DNA of 13,769 bases from Verrucomicrobiales bacterium. Its GTDB lineage: Bacteria > Verrucomicrobiota > Verrucomicrobiia > Verrucomicrobiales > DEV007. Made by a program: the position numbers and the translations under genes. Of this stretch, positions 6,552 through 13,608 are shown piece by piece (within the stretch, counting starts at the first letter, position 1; each line of letters starts with the position of its first letter). Under the pieces are notes generated by a model. The model searched no databases. It was given only the letters and a program-made list of their open reading frames with translations, and was not told the origin of the DNA. The stretch spans positions 4,226 to 17,994 of the forward strand of contig PAHQ01000014.1 of NCBI GenBank assembly GCA_002705125.1, written 5' to 3'.

Positions 6552-8346
6552 TACTCCTAATAGAATAGCAGGGAAAGAAATTAGCCCTAGTCAAAAAAAC
6601 TGGCTCGATGGATTCTTTGCTGGATTTAAGGATCAAGGAATTTCTTTTTCTGACGCAGCTTCTAATTCTAAAAACAACCCAAAAAAACAAAAGCTAATTG
6701 CTGAGGAAAAGATTAAAAAAACTAAAAATCCATTTAATGCATTCTCTAGTTTAATTAAACTAGCAAAAAAGAATTTGGGACCAGAGAAGGATGATGTTTT
6801 TCGCTTTAAATGGAACGGTTTATTTTGGTTAGCACCAATTCATGAGGGCTATATGTGCCGCCTGAGAATTCCTGGTGGAATGATAAATTCCAATCAATTG
6901 ATTGAGCTCGCCTCTATTTCTGAGGATCTTGCCTGGGGGTATTTGCAAATCACTACACGAAACAATTTTCAAATTAGAGTCATTGAACCGAAAGACACAC
7001 CAACATTACTTCGAAGAATTCAAGACTGCGGTCTTCACTCCCGAGGAGCTGGAGCCGATAATCTGCGAAATTTCACTTCAAACCCAACCGCTGGAATAGA
7101 CCCATATGAACTAATTGACGTTTCACCATTAATTAATGAACTAGCTCATACTGTTATAAATCAGCCTGAATTTTATGATCTGCCTAGGAAATTTAACGTT
7201 TCTTTAGATGGAGGAGGTATAGTGGGAGTCGCTGAGGACACTAACGATATAGGCCTTAGAGCTATACGGTTGAAAGACCCTCCTAAGGGCCACCCTCTTC
7301 ATGGTAAAGTGAAAGGCGGAGTATGGTTTAGATTGTTAATTGGTGGGGTTACTGGGCATAAAGAATTTGCAGAAGATTGCGGAGCAATATGCCGTCCTGA
7401 AGATGCTGTTGAGATCATTACAGCACTCGTTAAGGTCTACATTCAAAATGGAAATCGTGGAAATCGTGGAAAAGCAAGATTGGTTTATTTAATAAAGGAA
7501 TGGGGTAATGAAAAATATATAGGAAAGGCACAAGAACTCTTGGATGGCCAACTAGTAAATTTTGATTTTTCCGACCCTCTTTTTAGTGAACTAATAGAAA
7601 ATCATGAAAAGCCATTAATTCCACACGCTCACGTTGGTGACCATCAACAACTTCAAGAGGGACTAAGTTGGCTTGGTGTATATATACCAGTGGGAATATT
7701 GCAATCCAAAGAAGCCAGATTAATTGCTGAGGTGGCTAAGGAATTTGGAACCGGAGATCTAAGACTAACGATATTTCAAAATATTATAATACCAAATATT
7801 CCTAGAGATAGAATTAATGCCGCAAGAGAAAAACTAGCAGGCGGAGGATTAGCTACCGAAATAAGTTTAATTAAAGGAGGCACTGTAGCCTGCACAGGGA
7901 ATCAACATTGTAAGTTCTCAAGTTCTGACACTAAAAGTCATGCAACTGAAATTGTTCAGTATCTTGATAATAGAATTACTCTTGATAAACCAATTAATAT
8001 TCATGTAACAGGTTGCCCCCATTCATGCGCTCAACATTATATTGGTGACATAGGATTATTGGCTTGCAAAGTATCTCTAAACAAAAAAGATGACCCTGTT
8101 GAAGGTTATCATATTTTCATAGGTGGGGGATTTGGTCCCGACAAAAGTCGTATAGGCCGACAAATTTTTAAAAGTATTCCGGCCGGAAATAGTATAAACC
8201 AAACCATACATGCTATGCTGATTGCGTATCTTTCGAAACGAAAAGATAAAGAGTCATTCTTCGAATTTACTAGCCGTCACAATGTTGATTATCTTGAAAA
8301 AATAACCAACCAAATTCTTGCTGAAACTGATTCATTCGCAGCATGA
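6541..8346 (+). CDS. nirA: Siroheme/[4Fe-4S] nitrite reductase, NirA type
   Basis: Cytoplasmic reduction of nitrite to ammonium by six electrons. The 601 residues contain two ferredoxin-like half-domain pairs: LRIPGGMI, then WGYLQITTRNNFQIR and GADNLRNFTSNPTAGIDPYELID, which is the nitrite-reductase rather than the CysI version of this region. The [4Fe-4S]-siroheme ligands are C-X5-C (CTGNQHC, Cys451 and Cys457) and C-X3-C (GCPHSC, Cys492 and Cys496). The IGGGFGPD and IGRQIFKSIP stretches are typical of the C-terminus. An N-terminal extension of about 80 residues starts with ISPSQKNWLDGFFAGF (14-29), nearly the same peptide that starts the adjacent CysJ-like protein. The start overlaps the flavoprotein gene by 11 bases and the end overlaps the next gene by 4 (ATGA). 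Sulfite reductase is the main alternative; cluster context and the TTRNNFQIR/NPTAGIDP motifs favour nitrite. Confidence 0.9.
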   Translation: MSTNTPNRIAGKEISPSQKNWLDGFFAGFKDQGISFSDAASNSKNNPKKQKLIAEEKIKKTKNPFNAFSSLIKLAKKNLGPEKDDVFRFKWNGLFWLAPIHEGYMCRLRIPGGMINSNQLIELASISEDLAWGYLQITTRNNFQIRVIEPKDTPTLLRRIQDCGLHSRGAGADNLRNFTSNPTAGIDPYELIDVSPLINELAHTVINQPEFYDLPRKFNVSLDGGGIVGVAEDTNDIGLRAIRLKDPPKGHPLHGKVKGGVWFRLLIGGVTGHKEFAEDCGAICRPEDAVEIITALVKVYIQNGNRGNRGKARLVYLIKEWGNEKYIGKAQELLDGQLVNFDFSDPLFSELIENHEKPLIPHAHVGDHQQLQEGLSWLGVYIPVGILQSKEARLIAEVAKEFGTGDLRLTIFQNIIIPNIPRDRINAAREKLAGGGLATEISLIKGGTVACTGNQHCKFSSSDTKSHATEIVQYLDNRITLDKPINIHVTGCPHSCAQHYIGDIGLLACKVSLNKKDDPVEGYHIFIGGGFGPDKSRIGRQIFKSIPAGNSINQTIHAMLIAYLSKRKDKESFFEFTSRHNVDYLEKITNQILAETDSFAA

Positions 8347-9845
8347 ATTCTATCACCAAAGATACATTTGTGAATGAACTTCTGAGTGAACAGCAGAACT
8401 TAACTGCCGTGGAACGATTCTCACAAAAATACGATGATGTTTCTAAGCCATTACTTTCCAAGTTTTATTCAGATTTAATCCCACTCAGTAAGCCAAAAAC
8501 CAATGAACAATACTCATTCCAAATTGATCTTGATGCTTGTAGTGGCTGCAAATCTTGCGTGTCTGCATGCCACAGTCTTAACGGCCTAGATGATGGTGAG
8601 TCTTGGCGTGATGTAGGAGCTTTATTTGGTACAGGTAAAGTAAATCCGATGCAACAGACGGTTACTACTGCATGCCACCATTGTTTAGAACCATCATGTT
8701 CTGATGGTTGCCCGACGCTGGCATATGAAAAAGACAGTATGACCGGAATTGTCCGACACTTAGATGACCAATGCATGGGATGTCGTTACTGTGAAATGAA
8801 ATGTCCTTATGAAGTGCCTAAATACAATAAGACCTTAGGTATAGTTCGTAAGTGCGACATGTGTCATACTAGACTCGAGGCAGGTGAAGCACCAGCGTGC
8901 GTACAGGCCTGCCCGAACGAAGCGATTCAAATTCGGATTGTTAAAAATGAAAGCATCCTAAAAAAATCAAACATAAATGACAAATTACTACCTGGTACAA
9001 TCTCTTCAAATTATACAAAACCTTCCACTAAATATTTAAATCTAAAAAATGATTCAAATCCTAAGCCCGCAGATATTGGAAACTTAAAACCAGCTGCAGC
9101 TCATTCACCATTAGTACTTATGTTAACATTAACCCAAGCAGGCGTTGGTGTTTCTGTAATTGAATTTTTAAGCTGGATCACTCAAGGCCACATAAATAAA
9201 CATTTCCTTACTTTGGGTACAATTTTGACTTTTTTAGGTCTATTCTCAAGTTTTTTACACCTTGGAAAACCATCAAAAGCGTGGAGAGCATTTCTAGGAT
9301 GGCGAAAATCTTGGCTCAGTCGAGAAATTCTAATATTTGGCCTCTGGTCATTTTTAAGCCTACTTTTTCTCAGCTTTGTTTTTTTAGATGCTCCAAAAAA
9401 ATGGATAACTATTTCCGGATTCTTATCATCTTTATTAGGAACCATTGGGCTTCTTAGCTCTGTTATGGTATATGCTGACACACCAAGGTCGTCATGGAAC
9501 TTTAGATTAACTTTTATACGTTTCTTTTCAACGGCCCTTGGAATAGGCATAGCTTTCTCAAATTGGTTTTTATTGGCTCTTATTCCTATGACTATTTCTC
9601 TGGGTATTGATTTAGTGATTATGTTAGGAAAAAACTCAAACTGTCTTCATTCAGGATTTTTAATGAGAGGCCCTTTAAAAAAACTTTCATTCATGAGAAT
9701 AACCATGGCAGTTCTCGCAATCATGCTTCTAATCTATTCACCCATCGCATCAGTCATAGTATTTATTTTTTCAGAGATCCTTGGAAGATCTTTGTTTTTT
9801 CGCTCCGCTGATGAACCAAAAATGCCTGGTTTGATTAATCATTAA
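8343..9845 (+). CDS. Fused DmsB-like four-[4Fe-4S] ferredoxin and DmsC-like membrane anchor, probable electron-transfer subunit of nitrate reductase
   Basis: A 500-residue fusion of two subunits that are separate in DMSO reductase. Residues 60-200 are DmsB-like with 16 Cys in four groups: 66/69/72/76, 111/114/119/123, 144/147/150/154 and 171/174/186/190, enough for four [4Fe-4S] clusters. A polar linker (about 201-252) leads to a hydrophobic half with about seven predicted helices (near 256-279, 287-307, 328-348, 354-376, 390-407, 408-428, 451-478). It carries the DmsC hallmark FLHLGKP followed by AWRAFLGW and SWLSRE, and SEILGRSLFF near the end. DmsC anchors the complex and oxidises menaquinol. 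There is no Tat signal on this protein or on the next one, so the ferredoxin half should face the cytoplasm. The expected role is quinol to nitrate reductase electron transfer. ATGA overlap with nirA; 63 bases before the nitrate reductase gene. Confidence 0.86.
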   Translation: MNSITKDTFVNELLSEQQNLTAVERFSQKYDDVSKPLLSKFYSDLIPLSKPKTNEQYSFQIDLDACSGCKSCVSACHSLNGLDDGESWRDVGALFGTGKVNPMQQTVTTACHHCLEPSCSDGCPTLAYEKDSMTGIVRHLDDQCMGCRYCEMKCPYEVPKYNKTLGIVRKCDMCHTRLEAGEAPACVQACPNEAIQIRIVKNESILKKSNINDKLLPGTISSNYTKPSTKYLNLKNDSNPKPADIGNLKPAAAHSPLVLMLTLTQAGVGVSVIEFLSWITQGHINKHFLTLGTILTFLGLFSSFLHLGKPSKAWRAFLGWRKSWLSREILIFGLWSFLSLLFLSFVFLDAPKKWITISGFLSSLLGTIGLLSSVMVYADTPRSSWNFRLTFIRFFSTALGIGIAFSNWFLLALIPMTISLGIDLVIMLGKNSNCLHSGFLMRGPLKKLSFMRITMAVLAIMLLIYSPIASVIVFIFSEILGRSLFFRSADEPKMPGLINH

Positions 9846-9890
9846 TAAAAAAAGTGTTAACTTTATTCAAATTAATTTTTTTACTAACAA

Positions 9891-9896
9891 TATAAT
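9891..9896 (+). promoter_or_regulatory. Possible -10 box before the nitrate reductase gene
   Basis: A perfect TATAAT in the 63-base AT-rich gap between the dmsBC-like gene and the nitrate reductase gene. No convincing -35 hexamer is found 16-18 bases upstream, and TATAAT is common by chance in such AT-rich DNA. If used, transcription would begin within a few bases of the TTG start at 9909, giving an almost leaderless mRNA. A weak 5-bp hairpin, AAAGT/ACTTT at 9851-9864, followed by a T run, also lies in this gap but is too weak to call a terminator. Confidence 0.25.
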
Positions 9897-9908
9897 ATCA
9901 ATAGTGCC

Positions 9909-12113
9909 TTGAAAGCCTCTTCTATATTCAGGTCATTTGATGGACCATTGACAGAAACCCTTTTACGAGAACCTGGAAAATTCGGACTTGGGCAGTTGCC
10001 GATAAAACTATCTCCACAAAATACGACGTCATCTGTTTGCGGTTATTGCTCAGTAGGCTGCTCTCTAAAAATTCACCTCAAAGATGGTAAGGCAGTGAAT
10101 TTATCACCTGACCCTGATTATCCAGTTAATCTTGGTATGGCTTGCCCGAAAGGGTGGGATGCGCTCAGCCCATTAAAATCGTCTGACAGGGCTAAAACTC
10201 CATTATTAAGACAGAAAAAAGGAGGTTCCATGACTGAAATAAACTGGCAACAGGCTTCGGACACTTTCTGTAAAAGTATTAAAGAAATCCAATCTAATCA
10301 TGGAAAAGACTCAGTCGCTTTTTTAAGTACCGGTCAAATATGCACTGAGGAGATGGCGCTTCTAGGAGCATTTGCAAAATTCGGAATGGGTTTGAAACAC
10401 GGTGATGGAAACACCCGACAATGCATGGCAACCTCAGTAGTTGCTTACAAGGAATCCTTTGGTTTTGATGCTCCTCCTTACACATACTCAGACTTTGAAG
10501 AAAGCGACGTCATTGTTCTGATAGGATCTAATTTATGTATTGCTCATCCAATACTTTGGCAAAGAATTTTAAAAAATAAACGTTCACCTGAGATAATCGT
10601 CATTGATCCTCGTGTTACTGAAACTGCCATGCAAGCAACCATGCATGTACCTTTATCTCCTAAATCAGACCTTACTCTATTTTATGGATTAGCTAATTTA
10701 TTAATTTCTAAGAACTACATTGATCAAGATTTCATCTCACAAAACACTTTAGGGTTTGAAAGCTTTAAAAGTTTTGTCTCTAAATACAATCCTGAAAAAG
10801 TTTCTGAAAAAACTAATATATCTATTAATGATTTAAATAAATTATCCACTTTAATTGGTAAAAGGAGACGCGTTTCATTTTGGTGGACCATGGGAGTAAA
10901 CCAAGGATACGAATCCACTAGAACGGCACAATCAATCATTAATCTCGCCTTAATGACCGGAAACATTGGTAGACCTGGTACCGGAGCCAATTCAATTACA
11001 GGTCAGTGTAATGCGATGGGTTCAAGACTTTTCAGTAATACCACTAGCCTACTAGGGGGTCATGACTTTAGGAATATCGACCATAGAAAAAAAATATCAA
11101 AACTCACTAATGTTCCTCTTGAAAAAATACCAAAGGAGCCCAGTTGGGCATATGATCAGATAATAGACGGTATCGAATCAGGAAAAATTAAGGGATTATG
11201 GATTATTGCTACTAACAGTGCACATTCATGGACTAATCGAAAACGATTTAAAGATTTAGTCGCTAAACTTGATTTTCTTGTAGTTCAAGATTTATACTCA
11301 ACGACTGATACCGCCCAGTTAGCTGACCTCTTTTTACCAGCTTCAGGTTGGGCAGAGAAAGAGGGCACGTTTATTAATTCTGAACGTAGAATTGGAGTAA
11401 TAAAAAAAGTTCTGCCGGCTCCTGGCCTCTCTCTATCAGATTTTTCAATCTTCAGACTATTGGCAAAAACTTGGAAGTGTGAAGATTGGATAGAAAAATG
11501 GAATACTCCTGAATCAGTTTTTCAAATCCTAAAAGAAATTAGCGCTGGTCAACCTTGTGACATCACTGGCGTGGGAAGTTATAAAGAGATTGATGATCAG
11601 GGCGGAATCCAATGGCCCCTACCTAAATCTCATTCAGAAAAAATAGAAAATGAACGCAGACTATTCAGTGATGGTAAGTTTTTCACAGAGAGTAAAAAAG
11701 GAAATTTTATTTTTGAGAAACCCGAAAATAATCCGGATAATACAACTAAAGAATTTCCATTTATTCTTTTAACTGGACGAGGAAGTTCAGCTCAATGGCA
11801 TACTGGAACAAGAACAGAAAAATCAAAAATTCTCAAAAAAATGTATCCTGAAAAATGTTATATAGAGATTAATTCGGAAGACGCTCTTGAAAAAAAAATC
11901 GAAGATGGAGATGTTGTAATGATTACATCAGCACGAAACGCGGTACCCGCTACAGCTTTTATTACCGATACGGTTACACAAGGCCAATGCTTTATGCCTA
12001 TGCATTATGAGGAGACCAATTATCTAACAAATCAAATTGTTGATCCTTACTCACGACAACCCAATTATAAGGGTTGTGTCATTAATTACCGTATTCTTGA
12101 TAAAAACAGTTAA
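9909..12113 (+). CDS. narB: Assimilatory nitrate reductase catalytic subunit (molybdopterin, NarB/NasA type), TTG start
   Basis: Cytoplasmic Mo-bisMGD enzyme reducing nitrate to nitrite. Of the 734 residues, 1-43 are an extension without a twin-arginine signal. Next comes the [4Fe-4S] domain C-X2-C-X3-C-X27-C (Cys44, 47, 51, 79) with the CPKG Lys81 on the electron path. The probable Mo ligand is Cys172 in [14 protein letters not shown], aligned with the Cys in NarB/NasA; it is neither Ser nor selenocysteine. NRPGTG-like [18 protein letters not shown] and the [21 protein letters not shown] region are typical of NarB/NapA-class enzymes. A molybdopterin-dinucleotide domain ([15 protein letters not shown] to SRQPNYKG) ends the protein. 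Length fits NarB; the C-terminal [2Fe-2S] domain of some NasA is absent. An in-frame TAA at 9885 and no ATG or GTG before the Cys motif make TTG 9909 the likely start. A formate dehydrogenase is the main alternative but fits the context and motifs less well. Confidence 0.88.
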   Translation: MKASSIFRSFDGPLTETLLREPGKFGLGQLPIKLSPQNTTSSVCGYCSVGCSLKIHLKDGKAVNLSPDPDYPVNLGMACPKGWDALSPLKSSDRAKTPLLRQKKGGSMTEINWQQASDTFCKSIKEIQSNHGKDSVAFLSTGQICTEEMALLGAFAKFGMGLKHGDGNTRQCMATSVVAYKESFGFDAPPYTYSDFEESDVIVLIGSNLCIAHPILWQRILKNKRSPEIIVIDPRVTETAMQATMHVPLSPKSDLTLFYGLANLLISKNYIDQDFISQNTLGFESFKSFVSKYNPEKVSEKTNISINDLNKLSTLIGKRRRVSFWWTMGVNQGYESTRTAQSIINLALMTGNIGRPGTGANSITGQCNAMGSRLFSNTTSLLGGHDFRNIDHRKKISKLTNVPLEKIPKEPSWAYDQIIDGIESGKIKGLWIIATNSAHSWTNRKRFKDLVAKLDFLVVQDLYSTTDTAQLADLFLPASGWAEKEGTFINSERRIGVIKKVLPAPGLSLSDFSIFRLLAKTWKCEDWIEKWNTPESVFQILKEISAGQPCDITGVGSYKEIDDQGGIQWPLPKSHSEKIENERRLFSDGKFFTESKKGNFIFEKPENNPDNTTKEFPFILLTGRGSSAQWHTGTRTEKSKILKKMYPEKCYIEINSEDALEKKIEDGDVVMITSARNAVPATAFITDTVTQGQCFMPMHYEETNYLTNQIVDPYSRQPNYKGCVINYRILDKNS

Positions 12114-12163
12114 ACTAGATTATAATTTTGAAGTGGTACTAACATTATTATCTGATATTTTTT

Positions 12164-12178
12164 ATGTTCTTTGAACAT
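12164..12178 (+). promoter_or_regulatory. Perfect inverted repeat ATGTTC-TTT-GAACAT just before the sulfatase start
   Basis: Two 6-base arms separated by 3 bases end two bases before the ATG at 12181. They could be a repressor operator or an mRNA hairpin that hides the initiation region. A TATAAT at 12121-12126 lies 37 bases upstream, so the repeat would sit in the 5' leader if that -10 box is real. No Shine-Dalgarno sequence is present in this gap. Confidence 0.4.
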
Positions 12179-12180
12179 CA

Positions 12181-13482
12181 ATGAAAACTTCAGCACTAAT
12201 AATAATATTAATCTATACCTTTGCTCTAAGTTTAATTTCTTCAGCAGCGACTAAACCCGATAAGCCTAATATTCTTATTATATTTACAGACGATCAAGGA
12301 TATGGAGACTTAAGATGCTACGGTAATAAAAGAAACAAAACCCCAGAATTAGATAAATTAGCAAATGAAGGAATTAAGTTTACTTCATTCTACTCACAGA
12401 GTGTTTGTGGCCCATCTAGATCTGCCCTACTGACAGGAAGACAACCAATTAGGAGCGGAGGATGGGGCATGCCAGCTTCAGAGATCACTTTTGCTGAACT
12501 TATGAAGCAATCTGGATACGATACGGCATGCATAGGAAAGTGGGACGTATCTAATCGTAAAGCAATCAAGGAAAGAATGCCGAATGCTCAAGGCTTTAAT
12601 TACTACTTTGGACCATTAGGAGCAAACGATGATGGAGTTGTCGCAATCCATGAAAATAATGAACCCAGTTTAGTCACTAAAGATATGGGAAATTTAATCA
12701 AACTCTACACTGAAAAATCTATCAACTATCTTAAGGATATAAGGGATCCTAAGAAACCATTTCTGTTGTATTTATCACACACAATGATGCATACAATAAT
12801 TGATGCTTCTCAAAAATTTAGAGGAAAATCAAAAGGTGGTCTATACGGTGATGTTGTTGAGGAGTTTGATTTCGAAACAGGTAGACTACTTGATACTTTA
12901 GATGAATTAAAACTTAGAGATAACACTCTGGTTATTTACACTAGTGATAACGGTCCTTGGAATCAAAAAAAATATACAGACAAAAAGAAAGGTCACCCTA
13001 AAGACTCAATCTTTTGGGGTGATTCTGGACCTCTTAGAAATGGTAAAGGTTCTTGTTATGAAGGTGGTTATAGACTGCCCTGTATTGTCAGATGGCCAGG
13101 AAAAATCAAAGAAGGAAGAATCTCTGATGCAATTGTTGCAACAATTGATTTTATGCCAACGTTCGCAAATATTTGTAAATTTAAACTCCCTGATGGCGTT
13201 CGTATAGATGGAATAGATCAGACAGATCTATTACTTGGTAAAAAAGAAAAAGGGCGAGATTATTTTTATTTCAACAGGGCTGGAGTAAGGAAAGGGAAAT
13301 GGAAATATTTGAAATCCAATGCGTATTTCCATGGTTATGCGGTAGAAGATGATAGAAAGAAAAATGAAGAACTCTATAATTTAGAAACAGATATTGGAGA
13401 AAAATCCAACCTTGCTAAGGATTATCCAGAAAAAATTACTGAACTTAAAAAACTTATGCTAAGTATTGAAAGCGCTAAATAG
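12181..13482 (+). CDS. Secreted sulfatase (formylglycine-dependent arylsulfatase family)
   Basis: Exported sulfate-ester hydrolase, probably acting on sulfated polysaccharide or glycan. Residues 1-23 are a signal peptide (hydrophobic core, SAA cleavage site). The catalytic set follows the arylsulfatase pattern: metal-binding Asp37-Asp38 (FTDDQGYGD), the formylglycine Cys76 in CGPSR with Arg80, Lys120 in GKW, His204 in MMHT, metal-binding Asp256-Asn257 in TSDNGPW, and Lys289 in GKGSCYEGG. The GKWH motif normally seen reads GKWD, with Asp122 in place of the second active-site His. At 433 residues it is near the short end for the family. Maturation needs a sulfatase-maturing enzyme, not seen here. 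It is on the same strand, 67 bases after the nitrate reductase, but has no evident link to nitrate use and may be a separate unit. Substrate cannot be read from sequence. Confidence 0.88.
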   Translation: MKTSALIIILIYTFALSLISSAATKPDKPNILIIFTDDQGYGDLRCYGNKRNKTPELDKLANEGIKFTSFYSQSVCGPSRSALLTGRQPIRSGGWGMPASEITFAELMKQSGYDTACIGKWDVSNRKAIKERMPNAQGFNYYFGPLGANDDGVVAIHENNEPSLVTKDMGNLIKLYTEKSINYLKDIRDPKKPFLLYLSHTMMHTIIDASQKFRGKSKGGLYGDVVEEFDFETGRLLDTLDELKLRDNTLVIYTSDNGPWNQKKYTDKKKGHPKDSIFWGDSGPLRNGKGSCYEGGYRLPCIVRWPGKIKEGRISDAIVATIDFMPTFANICKFKLPDGVRIDGIDQTDLLLGKKEKGRDYFYFNRAGVRKGKWKYLKSNAYFHGYAVEDDRKKNEELYNLETDIGEKSNLAKDYPEKITELKKLMLSIESAK

Positions 13483-13537
13483 AACAGCCTTTCTGCTGAC
13501 TAAAGTTCACTTATCAATAAGATAGTATAAAACTGTA

Positions 13538-13543
13538 TATAAT
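13538..13543 (+). promoter_or_regulatory. Possible -10 box before the selA-like gene
   Basis: A perfect TATAAT in the 126-base gap between the sulfatase and the selA-like start, with no clear -35 element at 16-18 bases. A T7 tract at about 13551-13557 follows, but no stable stem precedes it. A 12-codon open frame (ATG 13578 to TAA 13616) overlaps the selA-like start by 8 bases; it is probably chance. The gap holds nothing else recognisable. Confidence 0.25.
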
Positions 13544-13608
13544 TATATTATTTTTTTAGCGTAACCACTGGAATAAAATGAAATTCGGATCATCATTAAT
13601 AACTTCAA

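Noticed and set aside
4845..8346. The flavoprotein and siroheme gene pair as an assimilatory sulfite reductase (CysJ/CysI)
   Set aside because: The siroheme protein has the NirA-type TTRNNFQIR and NPTAGIDP motifs rather than CysI ones, and the pair is flanked on both sides by nitrate transport and nitrate reduction genes. Sulfite as a side substrate remains possible.
9182..9550. A 122-residue minus-strand open frame inside the DmsC-like region
   Set aside because: It is antisense to well-conserved transmembrane coding sequence and its basic composition is what reverse-complemented hydrophobic codons give.
10410..10440. Selenocysteine at the molybdenum site, suggested by the nearby selA-like gene
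   Set aside because: The codon in the [10 protein letters not shown] motif is TGC (Cys), and there is no in-frame TGA in the gene.
8343..12113. A periplasmic DMSO reductase or respiratory NarGHI/NapAB system
   Set aside because: No twin-arginine signals, no NarH/NarI or cytochrome c partner, and the catalytic subunit has Cys as the apparent Mo ligand (DMSO reductase uses Ser, NarG uses Asp).
13485..13498. CAGC/GCTG stem after the sulfatase as a terminator
   Set aside because: Only 4 base pairs with a 6-base loop and no following T run; the T7 tract further on is not attached to a stem.
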